Below the pieces are notes generated by a model. The model was not told where the DNA came from. It was given only the letters and a program-made list of their open reading frames with translations, and ran no database searches. A stretch of 64,000 bases of DNA from Tubulanus polymorphus (taxonomy: Eukaryota; Nemertea; Palaeonemertea; Tubulaniformes; Tubulanidae). The stretch is from positions 17,644,153-17,708,152 of the forward strand of contig NC_134028.1 in NCBI RefSeq assembly GCF_964204645.1, written 5' to 3'. Shown here piece by piece: positions 21,731 to 32,258 of the stretch. A program made the position numbers and the translations under genes. The number at the start of each line of letters is the position of its first letter. Positions within the stretch are counted from its first letter, which is position 1.

Positions 21731-21939
21731 GTGTGTTCTACTTTTTGCGATGCGACACAACTGTCACAACCGACCTACGCGCTCTTGCGACTGGCAGAAA
21801 CTAGTCAAACACAGTCGCTGACAATCGTATGGCAACTGACTTGCACCGAACCTTGCGATGCAATGCGAGGATCGCATCGCATCGCAAGGCCGACCTACGT
21901 CCGGCTTTAAGTTACTGCGGAGCCCCAGAAATATCTTTT

Positions 21940-22480
21940 TTTTTGTTCTAAAGACAGTTCTAAAGACTTGAAAATTCTTTCGTCGGAACAAAATTCATTT
22001 CGTTCAAACCAATAATATTCTGTTCGATTGAACCAATTTGAAAAAATCGTTAGAACAAAGTCGAAGAAACTTTTTTTGTCCAAACGAAAGGTTTTTCGTT
22101 CGAACAATCGGTCGATCGAACAGAATCATTTTAATTTGAACAGAATTTTCTTGTCAGAACATTAAGTTTTTCGTTCGAACAAGTATGTTGTAAAGTTTTT
22201 TCTCCGAACCAAAAGTATTAAGTATTTCGTTCAATCTAACAGAATTGTTTTCATTCAAACATTTGTTCGAAAAAATTTTTTCGCTCAACCAAATTTTTTT
22301 GCCGGGACAAAAAGTTTTTCATTTCAACAATGACATAGCTTTTTATTCGAACACATTTTTTGTCAAAATGAAGAAAAGTTTTGATTTAAACAAAAAGCGT
22401 ATTGTTCGTTCAAACAGAATTGTTTTCATTCGAACAAGATTTTCTCGTTGGAACATTAAGTTTTTGGTACAACAGCGTGT
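21940..22480. repeat. Degenerate word repeat TTCGTTCGAACA
   Basis: About ten loose copies of TTCGTTCGAACA or its variants (TTCGTTCAAACC, CATTCGAACAAG, TGTTCGATTGAACC), spaced roughly 30-60 bp with A/T runs between. The core GTTCGAAC is palindromic. No gene. Confidence 0.7.
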
Positions 22481-22539
22481 AATGGTCATTTCGGAAATTT
22501 ACTCGGTCTGGTATATTTTGGATTACTGTGTATGTCATT

Positions 22540-22785
22540 TGTCGGGACATAAAACAGAAGACGACTTAGGATACTACCTTGCGTGACTCCACTAGTTAGG
22601 CCGACTTATTCCAAGATGAGGCGTTCCGTTGATTTCGGCTAAGTTTTCGTTCAGAGATAACTTCTGAGCCATTTGAGCGACCTATCATTGATACTGTTTC
22701 CTAATAGCCTGTTTAGTAATGGCTGATTTGTGCCTTATCAAATGCTTTGTAGAAATCCACCGTTGAACAGGATTCTAAAACTGTG
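22540..22785 (-). pseudogene. LINE reverse transcriptase fragment
   Basis: Minus strand reads TVDFYKAFDKAQISHY (22775-22720) and, in shifted frames, EINGTPHLG and a GVTQGSIL-like block (near 22590-22545), the order of LINE RT blocks. Multiple breaks. Confidence 0.55.
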
Positions 22786-23340
22786 CAGAAAACCCGTTAT
22801 CGCTGCTTTGCAGCTATATTCTTATTTTAAAATCTGTAACTTTATTGAATTTGGGAATTTTATCCTGGAATTTCGATGTGATAAGGATCAATAAAGAATT
22901 GTATTCTCACCTAATACACATGCCATTAGTGGACGCGGAGCCGTATATGACAGCTATGCTATTATAAATTGCTAATCTCATGAAACCTGCATACAAAATC
23001 GTGTATACATCCGCCATTTTGACCGAATAATCCGATTGACTTATCATTTCTCTATATGCCTGCCGCTTCTTATATAATCATACATCCTTAACTATTACAA
23101 TACGTCTTCTCATGATATTGGATGCAATATAACATTTCGACGTTCGAATAGAGGGCATTATATAATCACAGGAAGCCATTCTACATCTTTGTCAATAATA
23201 TTATAATAATAATATAGACCTGTGACGTTTTGCACATCGATTTACGGTTGTCGTTTGTAAAATGACGCTGAATGGTTAACATTGTTTAGGTTTCATAATG
23301 GTAACGTTTCATAAGGCGTCAAAAAACTGACTGCATTCCA
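22785..23340 (+). repeat. Dispersed repeat, copy C
   Basis: Begins with the short motif GCAGAAAACCCGTTATCGCT, then matches the reverse complement of copy A through TCATAAGGCGTCAAAAAACTG. No gene. Confidence 0.8.
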
Positions 23341-24230
23341 TTGCCCGCTATTGTCTATAGACTATTTAGTCCATTATTAATTTATCACCGCTCACAATTC
23401 TACCTCAAAAACGTACTAAGATTAAATAGAGTAAAGCAGTAACACGTTTCACAAAAAGCCGACGACCGCGGTTAAACCGTACGGGTTAGCAGGTCTTTAA
23501 GGCATTTACAAGACAAATCTAAGCCAAAACTCCAATGGTATCGCCATACTTGCTAGATTGGATACTGAATTGAATAGCCGACTCGGTTACATTCGTAACA
23601 TCGAAAAAATTATAAGCTAACATACGATACCTAATCAAATGAAATGCCCGCCATTTTGTTTTGGGGTCAACATTGGGTTTTCCCAATGGGCTAAGTTCCC
23701 AATTACATCAGAAGATCCCGGAATTTCCCGTATATCCAACAAACATTCGAAGTAGCTCAGGTAACAAGGTCAACTCAGATAGATAGAAGCGAGAAAATTT
23801 ATGGGGTTCATAAAGTGAGGGCCTGTAGGTCAAAAAGTATATCCAGATGAGTCGCACAAAAAACGGCAACACTTCCAGGTAGGATTGAATTTTTATATAT
23901 TTCAATTCCAAGTATGCAAATTCTCACATGTGAAAACGTGCCATTACTTAGTGCTTAAAAGCAGGTTTTTTCGTGTTTTTCAAGAATAATTCCCCTAGAA
24001 ATAACTCCATCACTATGAAATTTGTGGGCTCGAGAACTCATTAAGCCAAACCATGACACCAAAAATTAACACTATTGGTTCAACAGCCAATGTTTGTGCC
24101 TTGTTGACACACCGGTACTCTATTCATTTTCAATGAAAACTGCTTCACCAGACCGTTTCCACAGGCAAACCTACGCTTCGCCAAAAACCATGATATTCTA
24201 TTGTGTAAACTTTTTAATTTTCATTATGGA
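23341..24230. other. Non-coding stretch, nothing recognised
   Basis: No convincing gene. CATTGGGTTTTCCCAATG near 23670 is a small hairpin. Confidence 0.4.
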
Positions 24231-24234
24231 ATCA

Positions 24235-25240
24235 GAGAAGTAGCTTAAACTTGGTTTGAAAATTACATTAAAAATAGTTTTTAAACGGTCTCTTTTAATG
24301 GAGCTGTATCTAATCTTACATCCGTTCCTCAAGGCTTGATTTTGGGCCCTATTCTTTTCATTATATATATATTAATGATATTGGTTAAGCTAAAGAATTT
24401 TGAGTTTTACAATGTTTGCTGATGATACTAATGTTTTCAGAAGTCATAAAAATATCAAAACTCTTACTCGGTTAATTCTGAATTACATGAGTTATGGTTT
24501 CGTGCGAACAGAATTTCTTTAAATTTTAAAAAGACTCATTTTATGTTTTTCAGTAGAGTTAAAACTTAAACAAATTGATATTATTGATAATATATCCATA
24601 ACAAAATTTACATAAATTTAAAGCCCCGATTCATTACTATCATCAGCAAATGCAGTTATATATTGTCCGAGGAAACCTTATTACAGATATATCATTCATT
24701 TATGTATTGTCACTTATCATATTTTAACATCATTTGGGGTAGTACATATCTAGCTTACCTTAATTGTCTGGTTGAATTACAAAAGAAGGCAATTCGTATA
24801 ATTTGTAAAAGAAGATTATTTCGACATCAATTTTTGGCAAAGTGGACAGTTTATGTATCTTTATATGAATAACAAACTACCTAATGTTTTCAAAAATGTC
24901 TTCCCTCCATTGGTGCATATGCAACGTACCCGATTTGGTGGCAACAGAATAATTAGATACGAACAGTAGAAATCGAGCTTAAAAAGATCTTCTATAAAAG
25001 TAAATGGACACAAAATTTATCACTTCATATAAAAACCCTGCCATCCATCAGAATCTTTGAACAAATTGCTTTCTTCCTAATGTTTAGATATACACAGATT
25101 TTTTGGTAACCCGCTTAAAATTTTCTATGAATTTTACAGTAAGTGACTTTTCAGATTTCAGATTTAAATTGTATATTATTTGTTAAAGATAAAAAAAAAT
25201 AAACAAACAATAAACAAATAAACAAATAATAATAACGCTT
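24235..25240 (+). pseudogene. CR1/Jockey-like LINE 3' remnant
   Basis: Plus-strand fragments in order: SVPQGLILGPILFIIYI (near 24318), FADDTNVFRSHKN (near 24415), then 24663-24872 LLQIYHSFMYCHLSYFNIIWG and LVELQKKAIRIICKRR, then NNKLPNVFKNVF and MQRTRFGG in other frames. This is the RT palm to C-terminal order of CR1-like elements. It ends in an A-rich AAACAAATAAACAAATA tail near 25200-25230. Frameshifts throughout. Confidence 0.75.
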
Positions 25241-25469
25241 TATCTAATAGTACTTTATTTAAAAAACCTGTCATTTGAACGCTACTTCAATTAATGCATT
25301 CACATGCGCGCGAGCAGCTGTAGTGTGTATTAACCCTTTCTACAATATCACTATACAATACAAGACACAACAACTGTTTACTCGTCACTGCTCATCGACT
25401 TTGAGATAAAATTTCAAATTTGTTACTTGTGATCCCAAGTACCAGTAATTTTTGCCACCCAGGTTTTTA

Positions 25470-25600
25470 TTTTCGAAGTGGCTATGCGTACGGACCCGTC
25501 CGAACAGTATTCCGAGCTATTCTGACGGACCCGTCCGAACAGTATTCCGCGCTATTCTGACGTACTTGTTTTCGTCCGTACTGCCGTACAGTACAAATGC
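25470..25600 (+). repeat. MULE left terminal inverted repeat
   Basis: Two copies of GACCCGTCCGAACAGTATTC, each followed by an AGCTATTCTGACG-type word, then CGTCCGTACTGCCGTAC. Reverse complement of words in the right end. The transposase ATG (25647) follows closely, so the end probably carries the promoter. Confidence 0.75.
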
Positions 25601-25645
25601 GCCACCTCTGTACACTGTACACTACACGTGCGTCAGTGAAAGGAA

Positions 25646-27624
25646 AATGGCGGACGGAGGTGTTTGTGGTGATGGCGTGCAGCGTTATATTTTAGAAGAA
25701 AACAGGAGTTCGTCCTAATCAAAAGTACGTTTTTTAAGTTTCTTTATTTTCTCATACAAAACTATGATATTTTAACATGGAATTTATGTGCACCTAAGAA
25801 CTCTTGAAATGATCTGGCATAACAAATCATGCAACCACAGACCACCATGATATGATGGTTGTGTTATTTTTGTTCGATTATTGTTATGTGTAAGCCTTAC
25901 TACTACATCATTGTCACGCAATCAAAAGACTTTTTATTTTTATTTGATTTTCCCTATTTTCAGGACCTTCAAGGATAACTGTCCATTTTCTGTGAAGCTG
26001 AGGACAAGCCCTGGTGGGAATTCATTAGTCGTGAGTGCCATGTCAAAGAATGATGTTCATAACCACGATGTGACCAAGGTAAATCGATTTGGGATATAGA
26101 TCTTTAATGAAACTACTCTTTTATTAGTTTAAAACGAATTCTTCTATTTCAGGCATATTATGAACATCTTCCGCAAGTGAGGCGGTTTGATGGTACGGAA
26201 AAAGAAGTGGTTCAGTCAATGCTAAGCATGCGCTCGAATAAGAAAATTGTACGGAACCACGTAATCAAAACAACTGGAAAAATTGTGAAATTGAAAGATC
26301 TTCATAATATGGCTCATTCTATGAACAAATCGGGCGGAAATGATTTTGAGTCCTTGATTCAAGAAAGGAAATCAACTGCAGGTATGAAATTGTAAATAGT
26401 GTAGTTTGATATTGGTGGTATGAGATGCATGTCTATCTGGACATTACAATATACGTACAATATATTGCTCAATTATTGATTGTCTTTCCCATTTGACAGG
26501 TTCAGTCGTGTAGGTGTTAGTGGACGAAGAAAATACGCTGAAGGGAATATTTTGCCAGTCTCCGGGTATGCGGCGTATGTACGATTCCTATCCGGAGGTG
26601 CTTATGATTGACGCACCTCACAAGCTAAATAATTTGCGTATGCCGTTGTTCGTTATGCTTGTGGTGGATGGAAACGGGGAATCCGAAATCCTTGGACTCT
26701 GGATTGCTTTGGATGAAACGAAGGAATCCATACAAATGATGATTACATTTTTCAAGAAACATAACCGAAAGTGGGATTCCACAAATATCATCATGACAGA
26801 TAAAGACATGACTGAGCGTGAAGTTTTAAAAGAAGAATTTGAGCACGCTCATGCAATAATATGTCTGTTTCATACCTTGCGTTCGTTCCGTCGGGAAGTA
26901 ACTGGTGAAAAGATGAAAATCACCGCCGATCAGCGTATTTCTATCCTGGAAATTTTGACAAAATTAGTGTATTCCAAGACCGAGGATATTTACATGAATC
27001 ATTACGCATTATTGCAAGGACTGGAAATAAAAACAGTTCTGGACTATTTTAATAAAAACTGGCACGAAATCTAAGGTGAATGGGTTGATGGGCTCAAAAG
27101 TGACCACGCCCACTTGATGACATCTACAAATAACCGTCTAGAGAGTATTAATGCTAAAATTAAGAGCGTCGTTTCCAGTTTCAGCAGCATTGTTGTATTT
27201 TGGAAAGACCTAATGAAAGTTGTAGAATGCTTGAATGTTGAGCGAGATCACAGGGTTGCTGAAATTGTATCAAAAATTCCTGTGAACCGGTTTGCTATAG
27301 GCAGTGATGAGAAGAAATATGCAGAGCTGATCACACCTTTTGCTTATTCATGTCTCGTCAAACAAATGTCCGTGGAAAATGTATCACTCGAAAAATATGA
27401 TACTGATGAAAATCGGTGTAACTGCTTAATTTCTAAAGTAATGCAATTGCCGTGCAGACACATATTCAAGTATCGTCGGACTCAAGAAATGTCACTGTTT
27501 GATGAATTGCTATGTTCCAGCAGATGGTACCGTTCATTCTACTTATCAAATCACCGAGTATTTTCTGGCACCGTTGAAAGTAGAAGTGATGTGTCTATGT
27601 GAAGTGACTACCGTTGCTTCGCAG
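25646..27624 (+). pseudogene. MULE transposase, 5' part (DDE and SWIM domains)
   Basis: Starts ATGGCGGACGGAGG near 25647. Exons with good borders: 25964-26078 (CPFSVKLRTSPGGNSLVV, a FAR1/FLYWCH-like start), 26153-26381, and from 26500. The catalytic part holds LMIDAPHKLNNLRMPL, LVVDGNGESEILGLW and IIMTDKDMTEREV, then CLFHTLRSFRREVT; two Asp of the DDE core are seen. STNNRLESINAKIK follows at 27120. The SWIM motif CNCLISKVMQLPCRH is at 27418-27462. Resembles ZSWIM3-like MULE proteins. Broken by stops at 26511 and 27072, a frameshift near 27560 and the Gypsy insertion at 27625. Confidence 0.8.
27621..27624 (+). repeat. Target-site duplication GCAG (partner 36064-36067)
   Basis: GCAG directly borders both outer ends of the Gypsy-like element. 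Removing the element and one GCAG rejoins the MULE frame (VTTVASQ then PQCSKVLTAYENYRKG), which fixes the insertion borders. Confidence 0.85.
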
Positions 27625-28212
27625 TGTAACGTCGTCAATATATTTGTGACTTTCTTAGTATCACTTGTGATAGGGGAAATCTAGCTAAGTAGAACGACAA
27701 CCAAAGAAACACATAAACACCTGAAATTCCGAGAGGAGAAGCAATGTTAGTTTATTGAACCATCAGATGAAACTGACCATTTTCGGACAGTTCTCAACCT
27801 TGATGGTTTTGGCTCGTCCCCTTGGATCAGGGCACATACTCAAAATCTCATTGGCTAAGGGTCTCGTTACCCTGGCGATCTGTGTTGTGTTAGTTTGTGA
27901 GCACCAAACATTTGGAGTAATTATCAACGTATTGTCTTAAAGATTTGCTCGACTAGTTTTGTCGAGCTGTGAACAATATGTGTCCAGACAGTTCGTCTCT
28001 CTTTTAAAACAAAGGACAGATGTCATAAAGTTATATACGCTTTATACTAGATGTAACTTGAAAGAAATACACTTTCTAAAAAATAATAATTCAAGGAAAT
28101 TGTCATCATAATTAGAAAGCTGAACTAACGCTGATTAAAACTATGTCCAATATGATGTATGTAACATATATAATCGATGAATAACGTATAGATAGGAATT
28201 AGTAAAATTGAG
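27625..28212 (-). repeat. Left LTR copy, inverted (588 bp)
   Basis: Reverse complement of 35467-36063 with only scattered single differences (for example AAATCTAGC against the right copy's AATTCTAGC). Both copies encode the same 61-residue open frame, on opposite strands (27755-27940 and 35748-35933). The last 9 bp expected at its inner end are missing. Confidence 0.9.
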
Positions 28213-31200
28213 TTTTTGATTCAGAATGAGGACACTGGAATCCATGTGTTACCAATTACAATACAGGGACCTACCGCTAAAACAAAAAGTCATATCCGAT
28301 TGGCACCTAAATCAGAAATAGATATACCTGTAGAAATACCTAAATTCTTAAATCACTCGGTAGTTTTACTTTCGCCATTGCCCGAATTAGTTAATGATAA
28401 TTTTAGTGGAGCTAGGTGTCTTGTGAAAGTTACGAAAGGTTCATCCCGTATGAGGTTAATCAATCCTACTAAAAAATCGATTTCGGTCAAGAAAGGTACA
28501 GTTATAGCACATGTCTCACATTTGGATGAATCATGCCCTATTACGCCCTTAGAAGATCGGCAGGGTACTGCTTCTGTTTCTTCAGTCAATCTACCACCTC
28601 ATGATACTAGCGATTTTCTGAAGTTCGCACCCGAGGCTTCGAAACCTACAGTAGACCCGATAGAATTTGATTTATCAGACTCGAATCTAAATGAAGAACA
28701 AAAATCGAAATTAAAATCTCTTCTGGAACAATATCGTGATAGGTTTTCAACCAATTTGCATGAACTAGGTCATACAAGTATGGGTCAACATAAAATTGAT
28801 ACAGGGGATAATCCTCCGTGTACTCAAGGCCCATACCGGAAACCTCCAGAGATGAGAAAGGAGGAGGAAAGACAGATTACTGAAATGCTTCAAGCCGATA
28901 TAATAGCACCCTCAAATTCACCCTTTCAATCCCCTGTTGTCATGGTAAAAAAGAAAAACGGCGAATATAGATTTGCTGTTGACTATAGGGCATTGAATCG
29001 TATTACTAAAACTGTTGCGTTTCCATTACCTTCACTTCCAGACGTAATTGACTCAATTGGTGAGTCTAACGCGACTCTGTTCTCAAGCCTTGATATGACC
29101 TCGGGTTTTTGGCAACTTAAACTCGACCCCGAGACCATGCACAAAAGTAGTTTTGTGAGTCAGGCAGGTTGTTACATGTTTAAGGGGTTACCTTTCGGGT
29201 TGAAAAATAGTCCGGCTACTTTTCAAATGACTATGAATGAGGTATTGCGAGGATTTCATTGGTCCTTCTGTTTAGTCTATGTGGACGACATTCTAGTCTA
29301 CTCGAAATCGTTTGAGGAGCATTTAGAACATTTAAGATTAATTTTTGATAGACTCAGAGTAGCTAATTTAACGTTGAAGCCATCGAAATGCAAGTTTGCG
29401 CAAAGTCGAGTACATTTTCTAGGATACATATTTTCTGATAAAGGGGTAGAGGCTGATCCTGCCAAGTGCGAGGTGATAAATTCATTCCCAGCACCCACTA
29501 CCAAGACAGAATAACGCGCGTTCTTAGGACTCTGCAATTTTTATAGGCGATTTGTTCAAAACTATTCGCTCATAACAACTCGGCTCACTCCGCTTCTAGA
29601 GAAAGACAGTAAGTTTGTTTGGACTACGGACCATCAAGCAGCCTTTCTGGAGCTGAAAACTCATTTAGTTTCGCCGCCTATCTTAGCTTATCCTGATCCC
29701 AACAAAGAATTTTTCCTTTGTACGGATGCTTCGGATACAGCTATCAGTTACATTTTGGGTCAGCGAAATGATGCGGGACATGAACGTGTCATTGCATATG
29801 GAGGAAAATCCCTCTCACCTACACAACGGCGTTGGGATACGAGAGATAAGGAAGGGCTCGCGATTGTAGTTGGTATCGATACATATCGAGAATATCTATC
29901 AAATAAACCGTTTACTATATACACCGATCACATGTCTCTAACCTATATCAGTAAAGCAAAGGATCAAAATACCCGTGTAGCGCGGTGGGCAACTAAGTTA
30001 CAGGCTTACGAATTTAACATTGTACACAGGCCTGGGAAGAAGAATGTAAATGCGGACATAGTCTCTCGTAGGCCATATCCTGATATTGTCGATGATTCAG
30101 ATCATGATGATTTCCCTTCGCCTAGCAATGTTGCTTCAACTGCAGTTCGTGAGACGCTCGAGTTTGAGTTCACTTATGCGTCTGAGAACACCAGTTTGCC
30201 GATCTGTGTCAATGCTTTGGATAGTGTTGATTTACAAAACCTTCAACGTTCATGCCTCGAATGCAGACCCTTAATTGATTATTTAGAGTCAGGTGCGCTT
30301 CCTCAAGACAAGTCTGGAGCCCAACGCTTGATAGCACACGCTGATTCTTTCCATATTTATGACGGTCTATTGTATAGGAATTTTCCTAAATCTCGGGATT
30401 TCCCAGATGCACTTCCAGTGTTAGTTGTTCCTAAAGCCATGCGGCAGGATGTCCTGCTATCCTACCACGACTGTAAAGCAGGTGGAGGGCATAATGGTAT
30501 ACAGAAAACATACAATAAAATGCGTCATAAATATTACTGGCAGTATATGTTCCGCGATGTAACTCAATATGTGCAGTCGTGTGACCGTTGTCAAACAGCA
30601 AAATCAAGTACCCATCATAAACCACCGCCATTAACGAACATGCCGGTAGAGGATACTTTTGTGCGGTGGCATATGGACTTTCTAGGACCTTTGACAGAGG
30701 CTCCCTCTGGTGAGAAACATATCTTGCTTTTAGTTGACAGTTATTCTAGGTGGTGTGAAGCCTTTGCACTTAAATCTCAAGAAGCATCGGAAGTAGCTAA
30801 GGTACTATACAACGAAATATTCTCCAGATACGGCGCTCCACGCTCCCTAGTATCAGATCGTGGTAGAAATTTTATGTCTAGTCTCGTCTCGTCTGTCTGT
30901 GAGTTGTTTCAGGTCACTAGCACGGCCACTTCCAGCTATCATCCTCAAACAAATAGTGCATGCGAACGAACCAATCGATCGATAGGTCAGATCTTCCGTG
31001 CTCATATCAAAGAGGATCAATCTGACTGGCCTCAGATTCTACCCAGTGTGTTAATGGCTCTGAGAGCTTCGCCTAATGCCTCAACTGGTTTTGCGCCATA
31101 TCATGTAGTTTTCGGCAAACAGATGCCATTGCCTATAGATACGTCTTTGATTCCAAAAGAAAATCTGTCTAAACCTGTAACAGAACACATTGACAAACTC

Positions 31201-31893
31201 AAGACGCAATTAGAAATGGTTAAGTCGATAGCGAATAAGCAAAATGCGGCAGCGCAGGCTAAGAACAAGAGACTTTATGACAGAAAAGCTCAAGAACCGA
31301 GATATAAATTAGGTGACAAAGTGTTGCTTAAGAACGAAAAAGTAGCTAAAGGTCGATCGCGTAAGCTCACTAACAAGTTTGTAGGGCCTTATTATATATC
31401 TCATGTCGGTAAGAATTTCACTTACAGACTGCGATTGTGCTTTGATGACAAACATCATCCATCGCCAGTCAATGCTGCGCGTTTAAAACCGTATTTTGAC
31501 AGGCAGGATTATCCTAGTCTGCGAAATGAGCCTGACAAACCACATAAGTCTTTGTCTAAGGATGATGACAGTAAACAAACACAACCGAAACAACAGTTGC
31601 CTCCAGTTAGAAAGCCAACTGTTAAGAATTCTGAACCTAAGAGTACAGTTGTAAAGGCTAATCAAGCAGTGTCACAACCCGATGATACTTATTACAACAT
31701 CGATAAAATTCTTAGAATGAAGCACGCGCAAGGCAAAAGGCTTTTCTATGTTAAGTGGTCGTGTGGTTCCAAACCTTCCTGGGTTTCCGATACCGATTTG
31801 AATGAGGACGCAAAACGGGAATACTTCCGTACACATACGCTAGATGGTAAACGTAGAAAGCGCTCATGTTTCAAAAGAACAGCCACAACTTAA
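28213..31893 (+). pseudogene. Gypsy pol: reverse transcriptase, RNase H, integrase, chromodomain (one stop)
   Basis: One frame from after the LTR to 31893, with a single TAA at 29512-29514. Order: linker after the missing protease; RT with YRFAVDYRALN, LPFGLKNSPATFQ and catalytic LVYVDDILVY (29272-29301); RNase H with FLCTDASD (29715); integrase H-H-C-C finger (HDCKAGGGHNG...SCDRCQ, 30466-30597); D,D,E core in WHMDFLG, VSDRGRNF and SACERTNRS; GPYYISHV (GPY/F module, 31386); C-terminal chromodomain (IDKILRMK, FYVKW, PSWVSDTDLN; about 31690-31820). It would copy RNA to DNA and integrate it. Only the stop codon and the missing gag/protease show damage. Confidence 0.9.
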
Positions 31894-32243
31894 ATCTCAG
31901 TGCTGACTTGACTTAAATCTCAGTGCTCTCAGCTCATTATGAACCTAATTTGTTTGGCTACATCATCAAAAGTAAATCTCTTCAGATTCAATCAAATTTA
32001 ACCCCTCATATTTGCGAAAATAAATTAAACTAATTATATACACTTCGATTCAGGCTGATTCGACCTTTTCAATGTTGAACCCATTATCTCCATATTTGTG
32101 TCTCGTAAACTTAAATGTGTGCCTTGACATGTAGGATTTGAATCATTATATTTAGTATAAGAACTAGTAGGGTTCAACTGTGCTAAGTGGTCCGACGTCA
32201 ACCGCTCTTTTTCGCCTACTTATCTTGTCCTTATATATATTTT

Positions 32244-32258
32244 TTCTTTTCCCTCAGG
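32244..32258 (+). promoter_or_regulatory. Likely 3' splice site for env mRNA
   Basis: TTTTCTTTTCCCTCAG then G forms a strong pyrimidine tract and AG just before the env-like frame, whose first codons are TTG GTC CGT rather than ATG. This suggests that the start codon is supplied by an upstream exon, as for spliced env RNAs in errantiviruses. Confidence 0.55.

Noticed and set aside
27755..27940. 61-codon frame in the Gypsy LTR as a gene
   Set aside because: It lies wholly inside the LTR and is duplicated with it; length is within chance.
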